Assembly (NCBI RefSeq): GCF_000003815.2
Contig: NC_049994.1
Span: 15,408,409-15,470,408, forward strand
Length of the DNA stretch: 62,000 nt
From: Branchiostoma floridae
Lineage: Eukaryota; Chordata; Leptocardii; Amphioxiformes; Branchiostomatidae
Reading direction: 5' to 3'
The notes under the pieces are model-generated. The model did no database searches. It was not told where the DNA came from and saw only the letters and a program-made list of their open reading frames with translations. Positions 41,801 to 46,627 of this stretch are shown one piece after another. Made by a program: the position numbers and the translations under genes. Each line of letters opens with the position of its first letter. The stretch's first letter is position 1.

Positions 41801-44185
41801 GTCTCAACCAGACTAACTATGCCTGGTGAAAAATAGATACAATTTAGCCAATTTGGGAGCATAATTTATCAGAAGAGTTTGGCCACAATCATTAACCCAC
41901 ACAGTTAAAGATATCTTTCCGCTGGCTGACTCTCCCAGCTGAATTCTGCTATCCATAATTCCTTAGGATGGCACTTTCAAGTTTTCCAGACACTAAACGT
42001 TTAGCATCTAGAATTTCTGGAGGATTGATCAGCTCATTTTTCTAGCATTTGCACAGAATGCTGGGTAATGATGATTAATGACTTTTACTGCATTGTTGTC
42101 AAAAGGCATGCTGGGATATTGCCTATAGGCATCATGGGTAATGACGGATGATGACACACTTTGGAATGTACTATGACACAGTGACACGTCATGCTTGGAA
42201 TTTCACAAAGAGTTAAGAAACTTGTCTTGAACGTTTACAGAGTGTAAGAAACATGTCTAGGATTTTCACAATGAGCTAACAGAAACAGTGTGTCTTGGAC
42301 TTTCACAAGAAGAAACATGGACTTGGACCTGGACTTTTGCAAGAGTTGAAGAAACTTATGTTGGACTTAAACAAGAAGTTCACACATGTCTTGGACTTTC
42401 ACAATGAGTTAAGAAATACATCATATGTCTTGGACTTTCACAAGAAGTTACATGTACTACTGATATCAGTATGCCTTAGCTTGGACAATCACAAGAAGTG
42501 GAAACAAAATGTCTTGGACTTTCACATGAAGTAGAAACAAACTCATGACATCATAACTGCCATGCTCCTGTTCTCCTATTTTACCTCACTCTGCACTGTG
42601 CCCATTTCCCGGACGCGCTTGGTCTCCGGCGTATCCCATGGCTGGTCAGCCTGAAACATCAGGGACAACGGTCAACATGTTTGTTTGTTTGTTTGTTTAC
42701 TTTGAAACATATAAACATTAATATGTTATTGTATCAGTGAGTGTATCAGTTAAAAAACAGTCCCACCCAATATTCATTTTCAAGAGTCAAGGCTCAAGAG
42801 ACATTTATGGAAATGTTGGTAATTCTACATCAAATTCCTCATGGTGTGGACTACATTTTGCACTTGAGTAACTCTCCTCTATTCTATTTCAATTACTGTT
42901 ACAGTACATGTAGTTCTTATTTCAGTTTCTGAGCTAGAGGATGTTTGTGATGACCTGTACTTTACAAAAAAAGTGTATTTTTGTGTATCTTTTTCCATGA
43001 CTGAAGCTGAATCTATTGTATTATCTGTATAAGGAAATAACCTGAAATACGACCAAGGCTCCCAGACACCCTTTGGCTACAAAACTGTCCTCTCATCCTT
43101 CTGTCTATACTGCCCCCCTCCCCACACCTATCATGGCATGACAATTTGAAATGATGTCAACCTGATATGGCATAAATATAATCTAGCATGACAAGCGATC
43201 TTCCAGTGAACCAATACAGAAAGTAAATGGTCTGTGCAACATTATCCCAGTGTCCATTTACGAAATTTCAGATCTAGAGTGAACCAGATTGAAGGTTACT
43301 AGCACTGCTTTAATGATTTCCTGGTGTCCTTTTGTAGACCTATGCTACACATTCTCTAGTTACGTTGCACCAAGGCAATTGCAGACCAAAATACTATGTT
43401 CGGCATGCCATCCGCATATCAAGTTTCAGAACGTCTAAAAATACGAAAACATTTATGCCTTATCTACAATTGCTAAACCTCTGAACACTTCGTTAACTTT
43501 CAATTTGAACTCCAAATTGCTTCACAAAAATTACAAAGATACATACAGTGCTTTTATGACAATCAAGCAAGATATACTATTTCACATCTAGCTGTTTTGG
43601 GTTAGAATTCTTGGATTATGGCAAACGATTGTTATCAGGCTATGTCCATCTTATCGGGGTGACCCAACAGCCACAAAATAATAATAAAACATTTGTGCAG
43701 CACCCCATCACACAACCGTACACTACAACCTTACTTCTACACAATCTGACAACTTATCTCGTTATTCTTAAGCCGGTTAGATTTTTATGGAGAAGGAAAG
43801 ACGAAGCATACATAAATAGCCCAGGCATTCCTATACAAATATGGCTGCACCTACAGTATGTTCCATGCCCTATGGCAAAATTGAGCCCCAAAAATCTCAT
43901 CAGCAAAACTTTCTCTGCTTCTAATGTCTTTTTCCTTTCAAACTAAAACATATGTTTTAAACTCTTTGCTTTAGAGACTGCTATTGGTTCATTCTGTCCA
44001 TTTATTGAAGCATAATGATTAATAAATTGCATATGTGACTTGAAGTTGCAACCCTACATGGCAAGCTATCTGATGATATAAATCCTAATTACAAACAACA
44101 CAGAAAAAGCACAAGAGGTACAGCATTTATGCAGCAGACAAGTGCAAACTGAGGGGTTACAGAAACTCGGCTCGATATTTACCAT
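5360..44185 (-). CDS. NEB: Giant nebulin gene, 73 coding exons (3' end beyond window)
   Basis: Spliced gene read on the minus strand. Nebulin is a giant sarcomeric protein lying along actin thin filaments; each repeat of about 35 residues carries an SDxxYK actin-binding motif. Here 84 such repeats are spread over small exons, nearly all of 96, 105, 108 or 213 nt, with AG acceptors and GT donors in phase 0. Exons end in S-E, S-D or S-Q and the next begins xxYK (RLYK, NKYK, INYV, VKYT, HNYT, IPYK), so the motif is assembled across each splice junction. Exon order recurs with a 245-residue, seven-repeat period, as in chordate nebulins. The vertebrate once-per-super-repeat WLKGIGW motif was not seen. 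The sum is about 3,040 residues, and no stop codon or SH3-coding exon is visible. Alternative: another large nebulin-repeat protein, but length and super-repeat order favour nebulin itself. Exon bounds were set by eye from splice sites and frame. Confidence 0.93.
6049..8468 (-). CDS. NEB: Nebulin super-repeat 11 (7 repeats, 6 exons)
   Basis: Exons in transcript order: 8256-8468 (71 aa), 7985-8089 (35), 7758-7865 (36), 7267-7374 (36), 6542-6646 (35), 6049-6144 (32). The later exons diverge from the array consensus (NKYRELYKKERGKTNALPP, VRYTQDAQKEARSKPFNAM, KKYTDRAARIRSRF, YLYTKDRPTTYTTVYDTPY), as expected towards the end of a homogenised block. Lengths, phases and motifs are otherwise regular. 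Confidence 0.92.
7190..7220 (+). repeat. Pentanucleotide microsatellite (GAATG/GAATA)n
   Basis: AATAGAATGGAATGGAATGG followed by AATAGAATAGAATA, in the intron 5' of exon 7267-7374 on the other side of its donor. Confidence 0.85.
8785..11059 (-). CDS. NEB: Nebulin super-repeat 10 (7 repeats, 6 exons)
   Basis: Exons in transcript order: 10847-11059 (71 aa), 10338-10442 (35), 10109-10216 (36), 9694-9801 (36), 9226-9330 (35), 8785-8880 (32). The INY exon is an outlier (INYAKDARSEAHSKAYNAV, ending EFSSE rather than S-Q). A fragment of the SINE body lies about 20 bp from the donor of exon 9226-9330. Confidence 0.93.
9154..9204 (+). mobile_element. SINE body fragment
   Basis: About 50 bp (GGGGAGAGCCACACCACATG, then CACATTAAAGAACCCACCAC) match the middle of the SINE at 17415 with a few changes. 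Head and tail are missing. It sits about 20 bp from the donor of exon 9226-9330. Confidence 0.65.
11492..13400 (-). CDS. NEB: Nebulin super-repeat 9 (7 repeats, 6 exons)
   Basis: Exons in transcript order: 13188-13400 (71 aa), 12964-13068 (35), 12697-12804 (36), 12327-12434 (36), 11974-12078 (35), 11492-11587 (32). Exon 12697-12804 encodes the same 36 residues as those at 10109, 18043 and 24876. A truncated duplicate of the double exon's start lies just upstream at 13507-13563. Introns are 120-420 bp. Confidence 0.93.
13507..13563 (-). pseudogene. Truncated duplicate of a nebulin double exon
   Basis: The minus strand reads IPYKKEMKKEEVKRFPVHD after an acceptor-like TAG, then runs into a stop (AAT TGA). 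It is the first 19 codons of the 71-residue exon class, lying 163 bp upstream of the real exon start at 13400. Flanking intron bases (AGAACAAGAA) are duplicated with it, so it is a local tandem duplication whose 3' part was lost. Confidence 0.75.
13683..15152 (-). CDS. NEB: Nebulin super-repeat 8 (7 repeats, 5 exons, one frameshifted)
   Basis: Exons in transcript order: 14940-15152 (71 aa), 14685-14788 (104 nt, frameshifted), 14308-14523 (72 aa, fused), 13991-14095 (35), 13683-13778 (32). The double exon is the first of the EAEVKQFPVHDTPTYEH class. The super-repeat combines a lost intron and a 1-base deletion, each described separately. The other splice sites and frames are regular. Confidence 0.9.
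14308..14523 (-). CDS. NEB: Fused NKY+INY exon (intron precisely lost)
   Basis: A 216-nt exon encoding two 36-residue repeats. The junction reads DAMEMASE-INYVKEAKK with no residue gained or lost, where every other super-repeat has an intron. Its NKY half is slightly diverged (KEHGKSLTVDSMNVQ). The acceptor (TTCCCAG) and donor (GTAGATTC) at the outer ends are normal. This loss is at a different position from that in super-repeat 4, so the two events are independent. Confidence 0.92.
14685..14788 (-). CDS. NEB: RLY-type nebulin exon with a 1-base deletion
   Basis: Paralogous exons begin CGT CTG TAC AAG GAA and are 105 nt long. This one reads CGTCTGACAAGGAA and is 104 nt, having lost the T of the motif Tyr codon. 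Read from the canonical acceptor the frame shifts. The rest is intact (ENYEKWKSRYTMLVDDPQIV). Three explanations fit: a sequencing or assembly error; skipping of this exon, which keeps frame because both introns are phase 0; or use of an AG 11 nt inside (CTGACAAG), which would restart in frame at GAA and drop the RLYK of the motif. Confidence 0.8.
15332..16365. mobile_element. TIR DNA transposon copy 1 (1,034 bp, non-autonomous)
   Basis: The two ends are perfect inverted repeats over 22 bp (GGGGGCCGCCCTAAG, then ATGCCCC). Flanks GTAAC on the left and, read inward, ATAAT on the right could be decayed TTAA target copies. The motif CCCTAAGATGCCC occurs twice at the left end, once inverted at the right, and as CCCTAACTTGCCCC at 16107-16124. 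A minus-strand stretch (about 15768-16004) has CxxC pairs (CASC, CTECGG) and may be a relic of a transposase zinc-binding segment. Inserted in the intron of super-repeat 7/8. The superfamily is not identified; a TTAA target would fit piggyBac or Kolobok. Confidence 0.8.
16403..18801 (-). CDS. NEB: Nebulin super-repeat 7 (7 repeats, 6 exons)
   Basis: Exons in transcript order: 18589-18801 (71 aa, starts SLYKKEVKESTGKFF), 18327-18431 (35), 18043-18150 (36), 16968-17075 (36), 16649-16753 (35), 16403-16498 (32). This is the last super-repeat whose double exon is of the KESTGKFFPVQ class; from super-repeat 8 on it is EAEVKQFPVH. A SINE sits in the intron 17076-18042, and a run of 13 G lies just beyond the donor of the double exon. 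Confidence 0.92.
17415..17899 (+). mobile_element. tRNA-derived SINE, full length with A tail
   Basis: The head has RNA polymerase III promoter boxes: an A box TAGCACAGTGGTAG at about 17424-17437 and a B box GGTTCGAATC at 17467-17476, with tRNA-like spacing. A body of about 410 bp follows, containing GGGGAGAGCCATACCC and CACGTTAAAGAACCCGCCAC, and a run of 15 A ends it at 17899. It lies in the intron between exons 18043 and 17075. No clear target duplication is visible. Confidence 0.85.
18977..20933 (-). CDS. NEB: Nebulin super-repeat 6 (7 repeats, 6 exons)
   Basis: Exons in transcript order: 20721-20933 (71 aa, starts VPYKKDVKESTGKFF), 20342-20446 (35), 20081-20188 (36), 19768-19875 (36), 19400-19504 (35), 18977-19072 (32). 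It uses the IKY/LKY subtype pair (IKYVEESRKEAQKMPFNAV, LKYTEKLPEALSQY), as in super-repeat 3. The 35-residue exon reads KTGYTMLVDDPNIIHAKEV and is closest to the exon at 10338-10442, which lies 10 kb away in super-repeat 10, rather than to its neighbours. Confidence 0.92.
19197..19352 (+). mobile_element. Short retroposon-like repeat, inverted-dimer copy
   Basis: Contains CTCAAGCAACTGGATATGAT and, inverted about 75 bp away, AATCATATCC with CAGTTGCTTGAG, then the family 3' end TTTTTGGCATATCTTATTACCTGGGTGTCTAA (here interrupted only by point changes). The same 3' end occurs at 22640, 28920 and, inverted, 57190. No hammerhead-like core remains in this copy. Confidence 0.55.
20553..20564 (-). pseudogene. 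Relic of a duplicated RLY exon start
   Basis: A 117-bp direct duplication covers the first bases of exon 20342-20446 and the intron before it: TTGTACAGCCGCTGAGATGAG at 20436 recurs as a diverged copy at 20553 (TTGTACAGGCACTAAGACGAG), both followed by an AATTACAGCT stretch. The second copy keeps an acceptor (CTTAG) and only the codons for xLY. Confidence 0.6.
21197..23375 (-). CDS. NEB: Nebulin super-repeat 5 (7 repeats, 6 exons)
   Basis: Exons in transcript order: 23163-23375 (71 aa), 22698-22802 (35), 22259-22366 (36), 21888-21995 (36), 21436-21540 (35), 21197-21292 (32). The last exon is unusual (YTAVLDTPLLKQAANAAKW, ending QSD). The 21436-21540 exon (VKYTEKLREALTQYQVTPDL) differs at one or two residues from the VKY half of the fused exon in super-repeat 4, which points to recent duplication between the two. 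Confidence 0.92.
22540..22670 (+). mobile_element. Short retroposon-like repeat with hammerhead-like core
   Basis: The core reads CTGACAA at 22547, a hairpin AGGTAG-TGGATT-CTACCT (22555-22572, six perfect pairs) and AAAAC. It is followed by a shared tail: TTCCAAAATCATAT, then TTTGGCATATCTTACTACC, then TGGATGTCTAACCTTTAT. The core has two likely point changes from CTGACGA and GAAAC. Intronic, between exons 22698 and 22366. Confidence 0.6.
23515..23715 (-). CDS. NEB: Fused VKY+HNY exon (intron precisely lost)
   Basis: A 201-nt exon encoding 35 + 32 residues. The junction reads QQIQSQ-HNYTKDK without any extra or missing residue, exactly where all other super-repeats have an intron between a VKY-type and an HNY-type exon. 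The donor (GTACGTGTTC) and acceptor (TTAAACAG) of the outer ends are intact. The simplest reading is loss of one phase-0 intron through recombination with a spliced cDNA; a perfect genomic deletion would be less likely. Confidence 0.92.
23515..25804 (-). CDS. NEB: Nebulin super-repeat 4 (7 repeats, 5 exons)
   Basis: Exons in transcript order: 25592-25804 (71 aa), 25202-25306 (35), 24876-24983 (36), 24488-24595 (36), 23515-23715 (67 aa, two repeats). The last exon joins the VKY and HNY repeats with no intron (see separate entry). The double exon has IMQKGHSQYPFTPEM, with Gln in place of the usual Glu. The intron between 23715 and 24488 carries a hAT-like MITE. Confidence 0.92.
23880..24224. 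mobile_element. hAT-like MITE (345 bp)
   Basis: The ends are inverted repeats CAGGGCTCGAAAT / ATTTCGAGCCCTG, flanked by TTAAC on both sides (23875-23879 and 24225-24229). CAGGG ends are typical of hAT elements; a 5-bp duplication is shorter than the usual 8. Both subterminal regions contain many copies of GGTGCACCC in both orientations. Intronic, between exons 24488 and 23715. Confidence 0.75.
25392..25430 (+). repeat. Heptanucleotide microsatellite (TTCAATG)n
   Basis: Four tandem units of TTCAATG followed by TTTTATTTATTAAGG; the latter resembles a retroelement tail. Intronic, between exons 25592 and 25306. Confidence 0.85.
26063..28376 (-). CDS. NEB: Nebulin super-repeat 3 (7 repeats, 6 exons)
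   Basis: Exons in transcript order: 28164-28376 (71 aa), 27760-27864 (35), 27492-27599 (36), 27021-27128 (36), 26476-26580 (35), 26063-26158 (32). The 36-residue exon 27492-27599 encodes the shared KEQYEKDKEQGKSLTVDSV peptide with only its second residue changed (NRY for NKY). It uses the IKY/LNY subtype pair (IKYMREAQKVAQKTPFNAV, LNYTAKLREALSQY), which alternates along the gene with the INY/VKY pair. Confidence 0.92.
27221..27243 (-). pseudogene. Relic of a duplicated IKY exon start
   Basis: About 115 bp upstream of the start of exon 27021-27128 its first eight codons recur in mutated form (IKHMKAA on the minus strand), together with the following intron bases (CTGTCAATAAAA, then AAATATAATCAAAAGAA). 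It is a second local duplication that took an acceptor and exon start but no donor. Confidence 0.65.
28641..31471 (-). CDS. NEB: Nebulin super-repeat 2 (7 repeats, 6 exons)
   Basis: Exons in transcript order: 31259-31471 (71 aa), 30689-30793 (35), 30135-30242 (36), 29624-29725 (34), 29113-29217 (35), 28641-28736 (32). The 34-residue exon (INYVKKARKDNKPHIAVDSL) is two codons shorter than its paralogues, so this super-repeat has 243 residues. The third exon is diverged (NTYRKMYEDSKAQG). Splice sites are clean throughout. A decayed copy of the double exon's start lies 141 bp upstream of it (around 31520-31612). Confidence 0.9.
28832..28965 (+). mobile_element. Short retroposon-like repeat with hammerhead-like core
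   Basis: Core CTGACGC (28840), hairpin AGACA-TCGGATGGC-TGTCT (28848-28866), then GAAAC. The tail CCAAAATCATATCCAGTTGC, ACTGATATTTGGCATATC and CCCGGATGTCTCATA matches the copies at 22540 and 19197. Intronic, between exons 29113 and 28736. Confidence 0.6.
31520..31612 (-). pseudogene. Decayed duplicate of a nebulin double exon
   Basis: On the minus strand the stretch can be aligned with the start of the 71-residue exon: ATCCCTTGGTAT near the start (compare ATT CCT TAC AAG), GAAAATGAGAG in the middle, and VHDTLTYDH (compare VHDTPTYEH) further on, with frameshifts and stops between. It begins 141 bp upstream of the real exon start at 31471. It matches the EAEV...VHDTPTYEH class rather than the KESTGKFF class of its neighbour. 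Confidence 0.5.
31981..35737 (-). CDS. NEB: Nebulin super-repeat 1 (7 repeats, 6 exons)
   Basis: Exons in transcript order: 35525-35737 (71 aa), 35063-35167 (35), 34591-34698 (36), 34352-34459 (36), 32430-32534 (35), 31981-32076 (32). The double exon is of the KESTGKFF class and contains GHSQYPFTPEM; its second motif reads NVYMDEA, with Met in place of Lys, and it ends KVKNE rather than K-S-E. This is the most diverged super-repeat (RLYKESYEKYKSTF, MKYHELYQKELG, IEYSKKALQETRK), in keeping with a position at the edge of the array. The intron from 32535 to 34351 holds a 1.08 kb transposon. Confidence 0.9.
32148..32225 (+). mobile_element. Partial short retroposon-like repeat with hammerhead-like core
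   Basis: Core CTGACGA (32158-32164), hairpin AGAAAG-TGGATG-CTATCT (32166-32183, five of six pairs), then GAAA. Only a diverged trace of the family tail follows (TTATCCACTTGTAGATGC). Confidence 0.5.
32225..32354. repeat. Small inverted-repeat element
   Basis: Arms TAAATCTAGCCTG-GTATCAGC (from 32225) and GCTGATACTCAGGCTAGCTT (ending near 32350) enclose about 85 bp that includes a hairpin GGACGTTTCTATATAACGTC. It is MITE-sized. Confidence 0.55.
32627..32724. repeat. Small inverted-repeat element
   Basis: Arms CCAGCCATATTATAGCTCCC and GGGAGTTATAATATGGCGGG enclose about 55 bp, itself partly palindromic (TTCTGTCCT / AGGACAGAA). It is MITE-sized. Confidence 0.6.
33149..34228. mobile_element. TIR DNA transposon copy 2 (about 1.08 kb), opposite orientation
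   Basis: Same family as the element at 15332, inverted. It is bounded by TTAA on both sides (33149-33152 and 34225-34228), with CGGG/CCCG inside. Shared internal stretches include GTGTTTGTTGCCACTGAC near one end and GCGCTCCATC-CTAGTTGCC near the other, both on comparable strands. The coding-like segment seen in copy 1 is interrupted here by stops. Its subterminal repeats carry CGGTACG where copy 1 has TGCCC. It lies in the intron 32535-34351. Confidence 0.8.
36286..36390 (-). CDS. NEB: Nebulin N-terminal exon 7, one repeat (35 aa)
   Basis: A 105-nt phase-0 exon starting AKCIEDFEKLPKPGM and ending KKVQQIQSE. The Tyr of xxYK is replaced by Cys (AKCI). Its end resembles the 35-residue VKY-type exons (ARRAQQIQSQ), so it may be the ancestral partner of that class. 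The usual 32-residue HNY-type exon is missing between it and the first super-repeat: the 548 bases between 35737 and 36286 contain none that I can find. Confidence 0.8.
36701..37400 (-). pseudogene. Unidentified coding-like relic inside an intron
   Basis: Two long minus-strand open stretches lie end to end in the intron between exons 37520 and 36390: 37400-37089 (contains DFLVHALHYFPKDTDQLL and ILTVDVWRLNQYVILAGKE) and 36967-36701 (contains LRDVFDVTAMQDLLWTSV and VLVTSYWQGQVALW). Residue composition looks protein-like, but a stop separates them and neither was recognised. They may be a decayed retrocopy or transposon gene. They are out of phase with the nebulin exons. Confidence 0.25.
37520..37627 (-). 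CDS. NEB: Nebulin N-terminal exon 6, one repeat (36 aa)
   Basis: A 108-nt phase-0 exon. The peptide starts VKYHEAYEKSKAKG, has VVDTPENIRVKES and ends KIASQ, a typical nebulin repeat close to vertebrate consensus. Acceptor TCTAG, donor GTAGGAC. Confidence 0.82.
38735..38839 (-). CDS. NEB: Nebulin N-terminal exon 5, one repeat (35 aa)
   Basis: A 105-nt phase-0 exon starting RVYKEKAKERMKAY and ending IGKVCSE; DAPEMARLK matches the repeat core. With the preceding S-E it builds an SExxYK motif. Acceptor TTACAG, donor GTACATTG. Confidence 0.8.
39540..40140 (+). repeat. Degenerate long tandem repeat
   Basis: A unit of roughly 220-320 bp recurs about three times: ATGGATTTGGGA-like stretches at 39549, 39872 and 40092, and CAGCAATGCA with CTCTAAACACCCC-like stretches near 39603, 39776 and 40003. 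Intronic, between exons 40603 and 38839. Confidence 0.6.
40603..40710 (-). CDS. NEB: Nebulin N-terminal exon 4, diverged repeat (36 aa)
   Basis: A 108-nt phase-0 exon (acceptor TTTTAG, donor GTAAAGAC). The peptide begins AEMMAEMTAG, contains SWETPEMVRCREM and ends DLQSE. It keeps the TPE core and S-E end of a nebulin repeat, but the xxYK position is degenerate (AEMM). It sits between minisatellite-bearing introns of the irregular N-terminal section. Confidence 0.68.
40759..41068 (+). repeat. Minisatellite, about 90-bp unit, 3.5 copies
   Basis: ATTCCTCAGAATACC starts units at 40759, 40851, 40939 and 41029 (spacings 92, 88 and 90). Each unit has a G-rich stretch (GAGGGAAGAGGGGGTGGGG in the third) and GAAAGGCC-CAAACA-like sequence. 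It begins about 50 bp from the acceptor side of exon 40603-40710. Confidence 0.85.
41289..41525 (-). CDS. NEB: Thr/Glu-rich non-nebulin exon (79 aa)
   Basis: An open phase-0 stretch of 237 nt between a CACACAG acceptor and a GTACTTCT donor, both in register with the neighbouring exons. The peptide has an acidic start (TYSDSDEEVIITHY) and a low-complexity part in which YETTRTT, or close variants such as WETTRTT, recurs. It has no nebulin motif and looks intrinsically disordered, so it may be an alternatively used N-terminal linker. The donor is weak and there is no recognisable domain, so this is a prediction from open frame, phase and splice sites only. Confidence 0.5.
42190..42545 (+). repeat. 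Minisatellite with CTTGGACTTTCACAAGAAG core
   Basis: Eight or so variants of TGTCTTGGACTTTCACAAGA recur at irregular 30-60 bp intervals right up to 40 bp from the donor of exon 42585-42650. Intronic. Confidence 0.8.
42585..42650 (-). CDS. NEB: Nebulin N-terminal exon 2, half repeat (22 aa)
   Basis: A 66-nt phase-0 exon with acceptor TTTCAG and donor GTAAAATA. The peptide begins ADQPWDTPETKRV and ends in VQSE, matching the second half of a nebulin repeat (DTPE, then R/K, ending in S-E). It lacks the xxYK half, which suits an N-terminal cap preceding the regular repeats. It follows the ATG-only exon across a 1.5 kb intron. Confidence 0.7.
42679..42699 (+). repeat. (TTTG)n microsatellite
   Basis: Five TTTG units just upstream, in transcript sense, of exon 42585-42650. 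Similar (TTTG)n at 46571-46592. Confidence 0.85.
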
Positions 44186-44338
44186 GTTTGCGGTGCGATC
44201 CGGACTTCAACAAAGAAGAGGAGAAGGAACAGGGAACGGTTCCACACAGTAATCCGGGTATGCGAGCCGCTTGGTAACCGATATATCCCCCGGTCAGATG
44301 ATGATGATGCAGCTAGCCCGTGCCTCCCAGCCTCTCCC
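44183..44338 (-). CDS. NEB: First exon: 5' leader ending in the start codon
   Basis: The exon ends with ATG at 44185-44183 followed at once by the donor GTAAATAT, so the first coding exon supplies only Met. The roughly 150-nt leader back to the predicted start site has no other ATG on this strand. The context is good: A at -3, and splicing to the next exon (GCT GAC CAG) puts G at +4, giving M-A-D-Q-P-W. The intron is phase 0 like every other intron in the gene. The upstream limit depends on the inferred TATA-directed start. Confidence 0.6.
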
Positions 44339-44410
44339 ACAAGTGTGTCTGTCAATCAGCCGCCTATATATGCAGCAATTCTGCTGGGCCGACGCTTTTG
44401 GGGGTGGGGC
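44335..44410 (-). promoter_or_regulatory. Core promoter of the nebulin gene (TATA/CArG-like and CACC box)
   Basis: On the minus strand CATATATAGG lies at about 44364-44373. It is a good TATA box and matches the SRF CArG consensus CC(A/T)6GG at nine of ten positions, which would suit a muscle gene. A CACC/GC-type box (CCCCACCCCC) lies at about 44399-44409, roughly 35 bp upstream. A start site about 30 bp downstream would fall near 44,338, where an E-box (CACTTG) also sits. The block is GC-richer than its surroundings. The boxes are seen; the function and start site are inferred. Confidence 0.6.
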
Positions 44411-45696
44411 TATCCCGGGCGTGACAGGAAGCTTTTGGTACTGCCTACGATTTTAGACTCTGGTAAATTTCTCTAACAATCAGCTCTGTTTTTTGTAGTA
44501 GGAAGACAGAAGGAAAGAAAAGAAGAAGAGAAAAGGGATAAATATAATGCTACAGAATGAAACAAAGGTAAAGAAATAGAATAAGTTCAGAAGTATGTTT
44601 ACTACATCAAGGAGAAAAGCCAAAGAATTATGTTAATGAGACATGAAAGAGGAGTCAAGGCAAACCCATAACAACAATGCAGGATATTTTTGTACTATGA
44701 GAGTCATAAGCTGCCAAATATAACCGTCAAATGAGACAGCGTGAAAGGAAAATACAAGAAAGAAGGAGCAAAACTGTTGGAGGCATGTGTAAGTCGTGTT
44801 GTGTGAGTGAGGGAGAATGTGCAAAATATAAATTGTTTGATCTAAATGCAGCAGTTGAAACTGGTACAGCTAGGTCAACAGGACACAGACATATATAACA
44901 ACAAGCTAACACACCCTTTTCAGGGTAAATGCTAGGAGAGGAACATAACATAACATAAACTAAAGAGCATTAATATCCTACAAGTTATTACGGTCATATG
45001 CTTAAAATTTTCAGCCATTTTTCTTGCTGCATGCTAGGTATAGATATATCAATGGCACAAATTATCTGTACAAAGTCATGATAGTTGTTGCAAAACTGTT
45101 CTTTTCTACTGTGATTTCCTTAAGCTTACTGAGGGTTTTATACTGTAAAATTGTCTACACGCTATAACAAAGCTTTGCTTTCAATTTGAAGACGATAAAA
45201 TTTGTCCCTGGAAAATTTTCAAAGTTAAGTACATCTAAACACTTTCACATCTTTATTCTAATTATGTAGAGGGACCCATGCTCTTTTAATAGGGTCATCA
45301 TAAAACTTAACGATGCATTGAGTAACATGAAAATAAAGGGCTAAAACATGATGACCTTGAAACTTGGAAAATGACTTTCATCTTTAAAGTCATGGGTGCT
45401 GTAATTTGGTGTTCCAAACATGTATCAAACAAACTGGTAAATAAAATTGATACACAAACAGTAGAAATCATAGGCACCTTAGACATAAAAAAAGTTACAA
45501 AACATATTTACTTGTGTGGCATATATTCCAGAATGCTGGACTCACTTAGCGGGTAGTGCAAAGAACAACAGTCGCATTACCATAGTTGTTCTCTCTTTAT
45601 TTTTCAGAATATAGTACAGTCATCTAAATCATCTTGCATAAGACAATAGAGACTAGACTAATCAACCATTTTGAGGATCTACCATTATTGCGAAAG

Positions 45697-45735
45697 GTAC
45701 AGGTTCAGGTACAGGTACAGGTACAGGTACAGGTA
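45697..45735 (+). repeat. (GTACAG)n microsatellite
   Basis: About six units of GTACAG, one altered to GTTCAG. Confidence 0.9.
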
Positions 45736-46159
45736 TATCCGAAACAAGTGACAGTTTATTTTAAAAGGAACGTTTTCTACATGCACATAAGTATACATAG
45801 TCTTATTGTAATGAGGCAAAGTTAGGTGAAACATATCAAGTACAGTGAAAGTCAAGGATATACACTACATATAAGTAAACTTAATAGAGGGAAGAGAGTG
45901 TACAAAGACGATACGAAGCGTTTTACAAATACTTTCAGATTGATGAGGACATTTTTATCATGGTATTCTCTTGAAAAGAGAAAAGACACTGGCAGACTAA
46001 ATAAGAAGGCCAGAAAGGACTTGATTCTTGAAAAGAGAAAAAATATTCAAAAACACAGTCGTGAGAGTAGATTATGAACAGTCTTCTAAAAAAGGGACAG
46101 TGCTTGGATGAAAGAAAAAGAGGCCAATGATAAAAAGCAAACCTTTGAAAAATTCTGTC

Positions 46160-46215
46160 CTGTATGTCTGTCTGTCTGTCTGTCAGTCTGTCTGTAGAGG
46201 TCTGTCTGTCACTGT
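46160..46215 (+). repeat. (TGTC)n microsatellite
   Basis: TCTGTCTGTCTGTCTGTCAG and further TCTGTC units, slightly interrupted. Confidence 0.85.
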
Positions 46216-46627
46216 CACTGTATTGCTACCTTGTCTGTCAGTTAGTATGTCATTTGTTGAGAGGCAATCCTGGAGACCTTTCCAGTGCTGGTTGCTGTAG
46301 CCTGGTGCACGGTCAATGGTGGTCCTCTCTCTCTCTCCTTCTAGATTAGTCAATGACATCACCTGTATATTCTCTTATATGTAATTTTGGGGTAAGAAAA
46401 ACATAACATACTGTCCATAGATTGTTAACTGTGGTACATTTTGTTGTGTCTTTCATCCACTCACACACACGTGGAGGACTTACCAACCTCAGCTTTGTTG
46501 TTGTTGTTCGTTTTGTTTTTGTATACATACCTGGATACACCAGCATTGTTTGTGTGGTTGTGTTTTGTGTATTTGTTTGTTTGTTTGTTTGTGTACCGTT
46601 CACACCGATAACGTGCGTGAGTCTTAC

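Larger units (their letters stand above)
44460..46627. other. Upstream region, no gene recognised
   Basis: AT-rich sequence upstream of the nebulin promoter. It holds a hexanucleotide (GTACAG)n run at 45697-45735 and a (TGTC)n run at about 46160-46195. No exon with repeat motifs or long ORF is visible; enhancers cannot be judged by eye. Confidence 0.5.
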
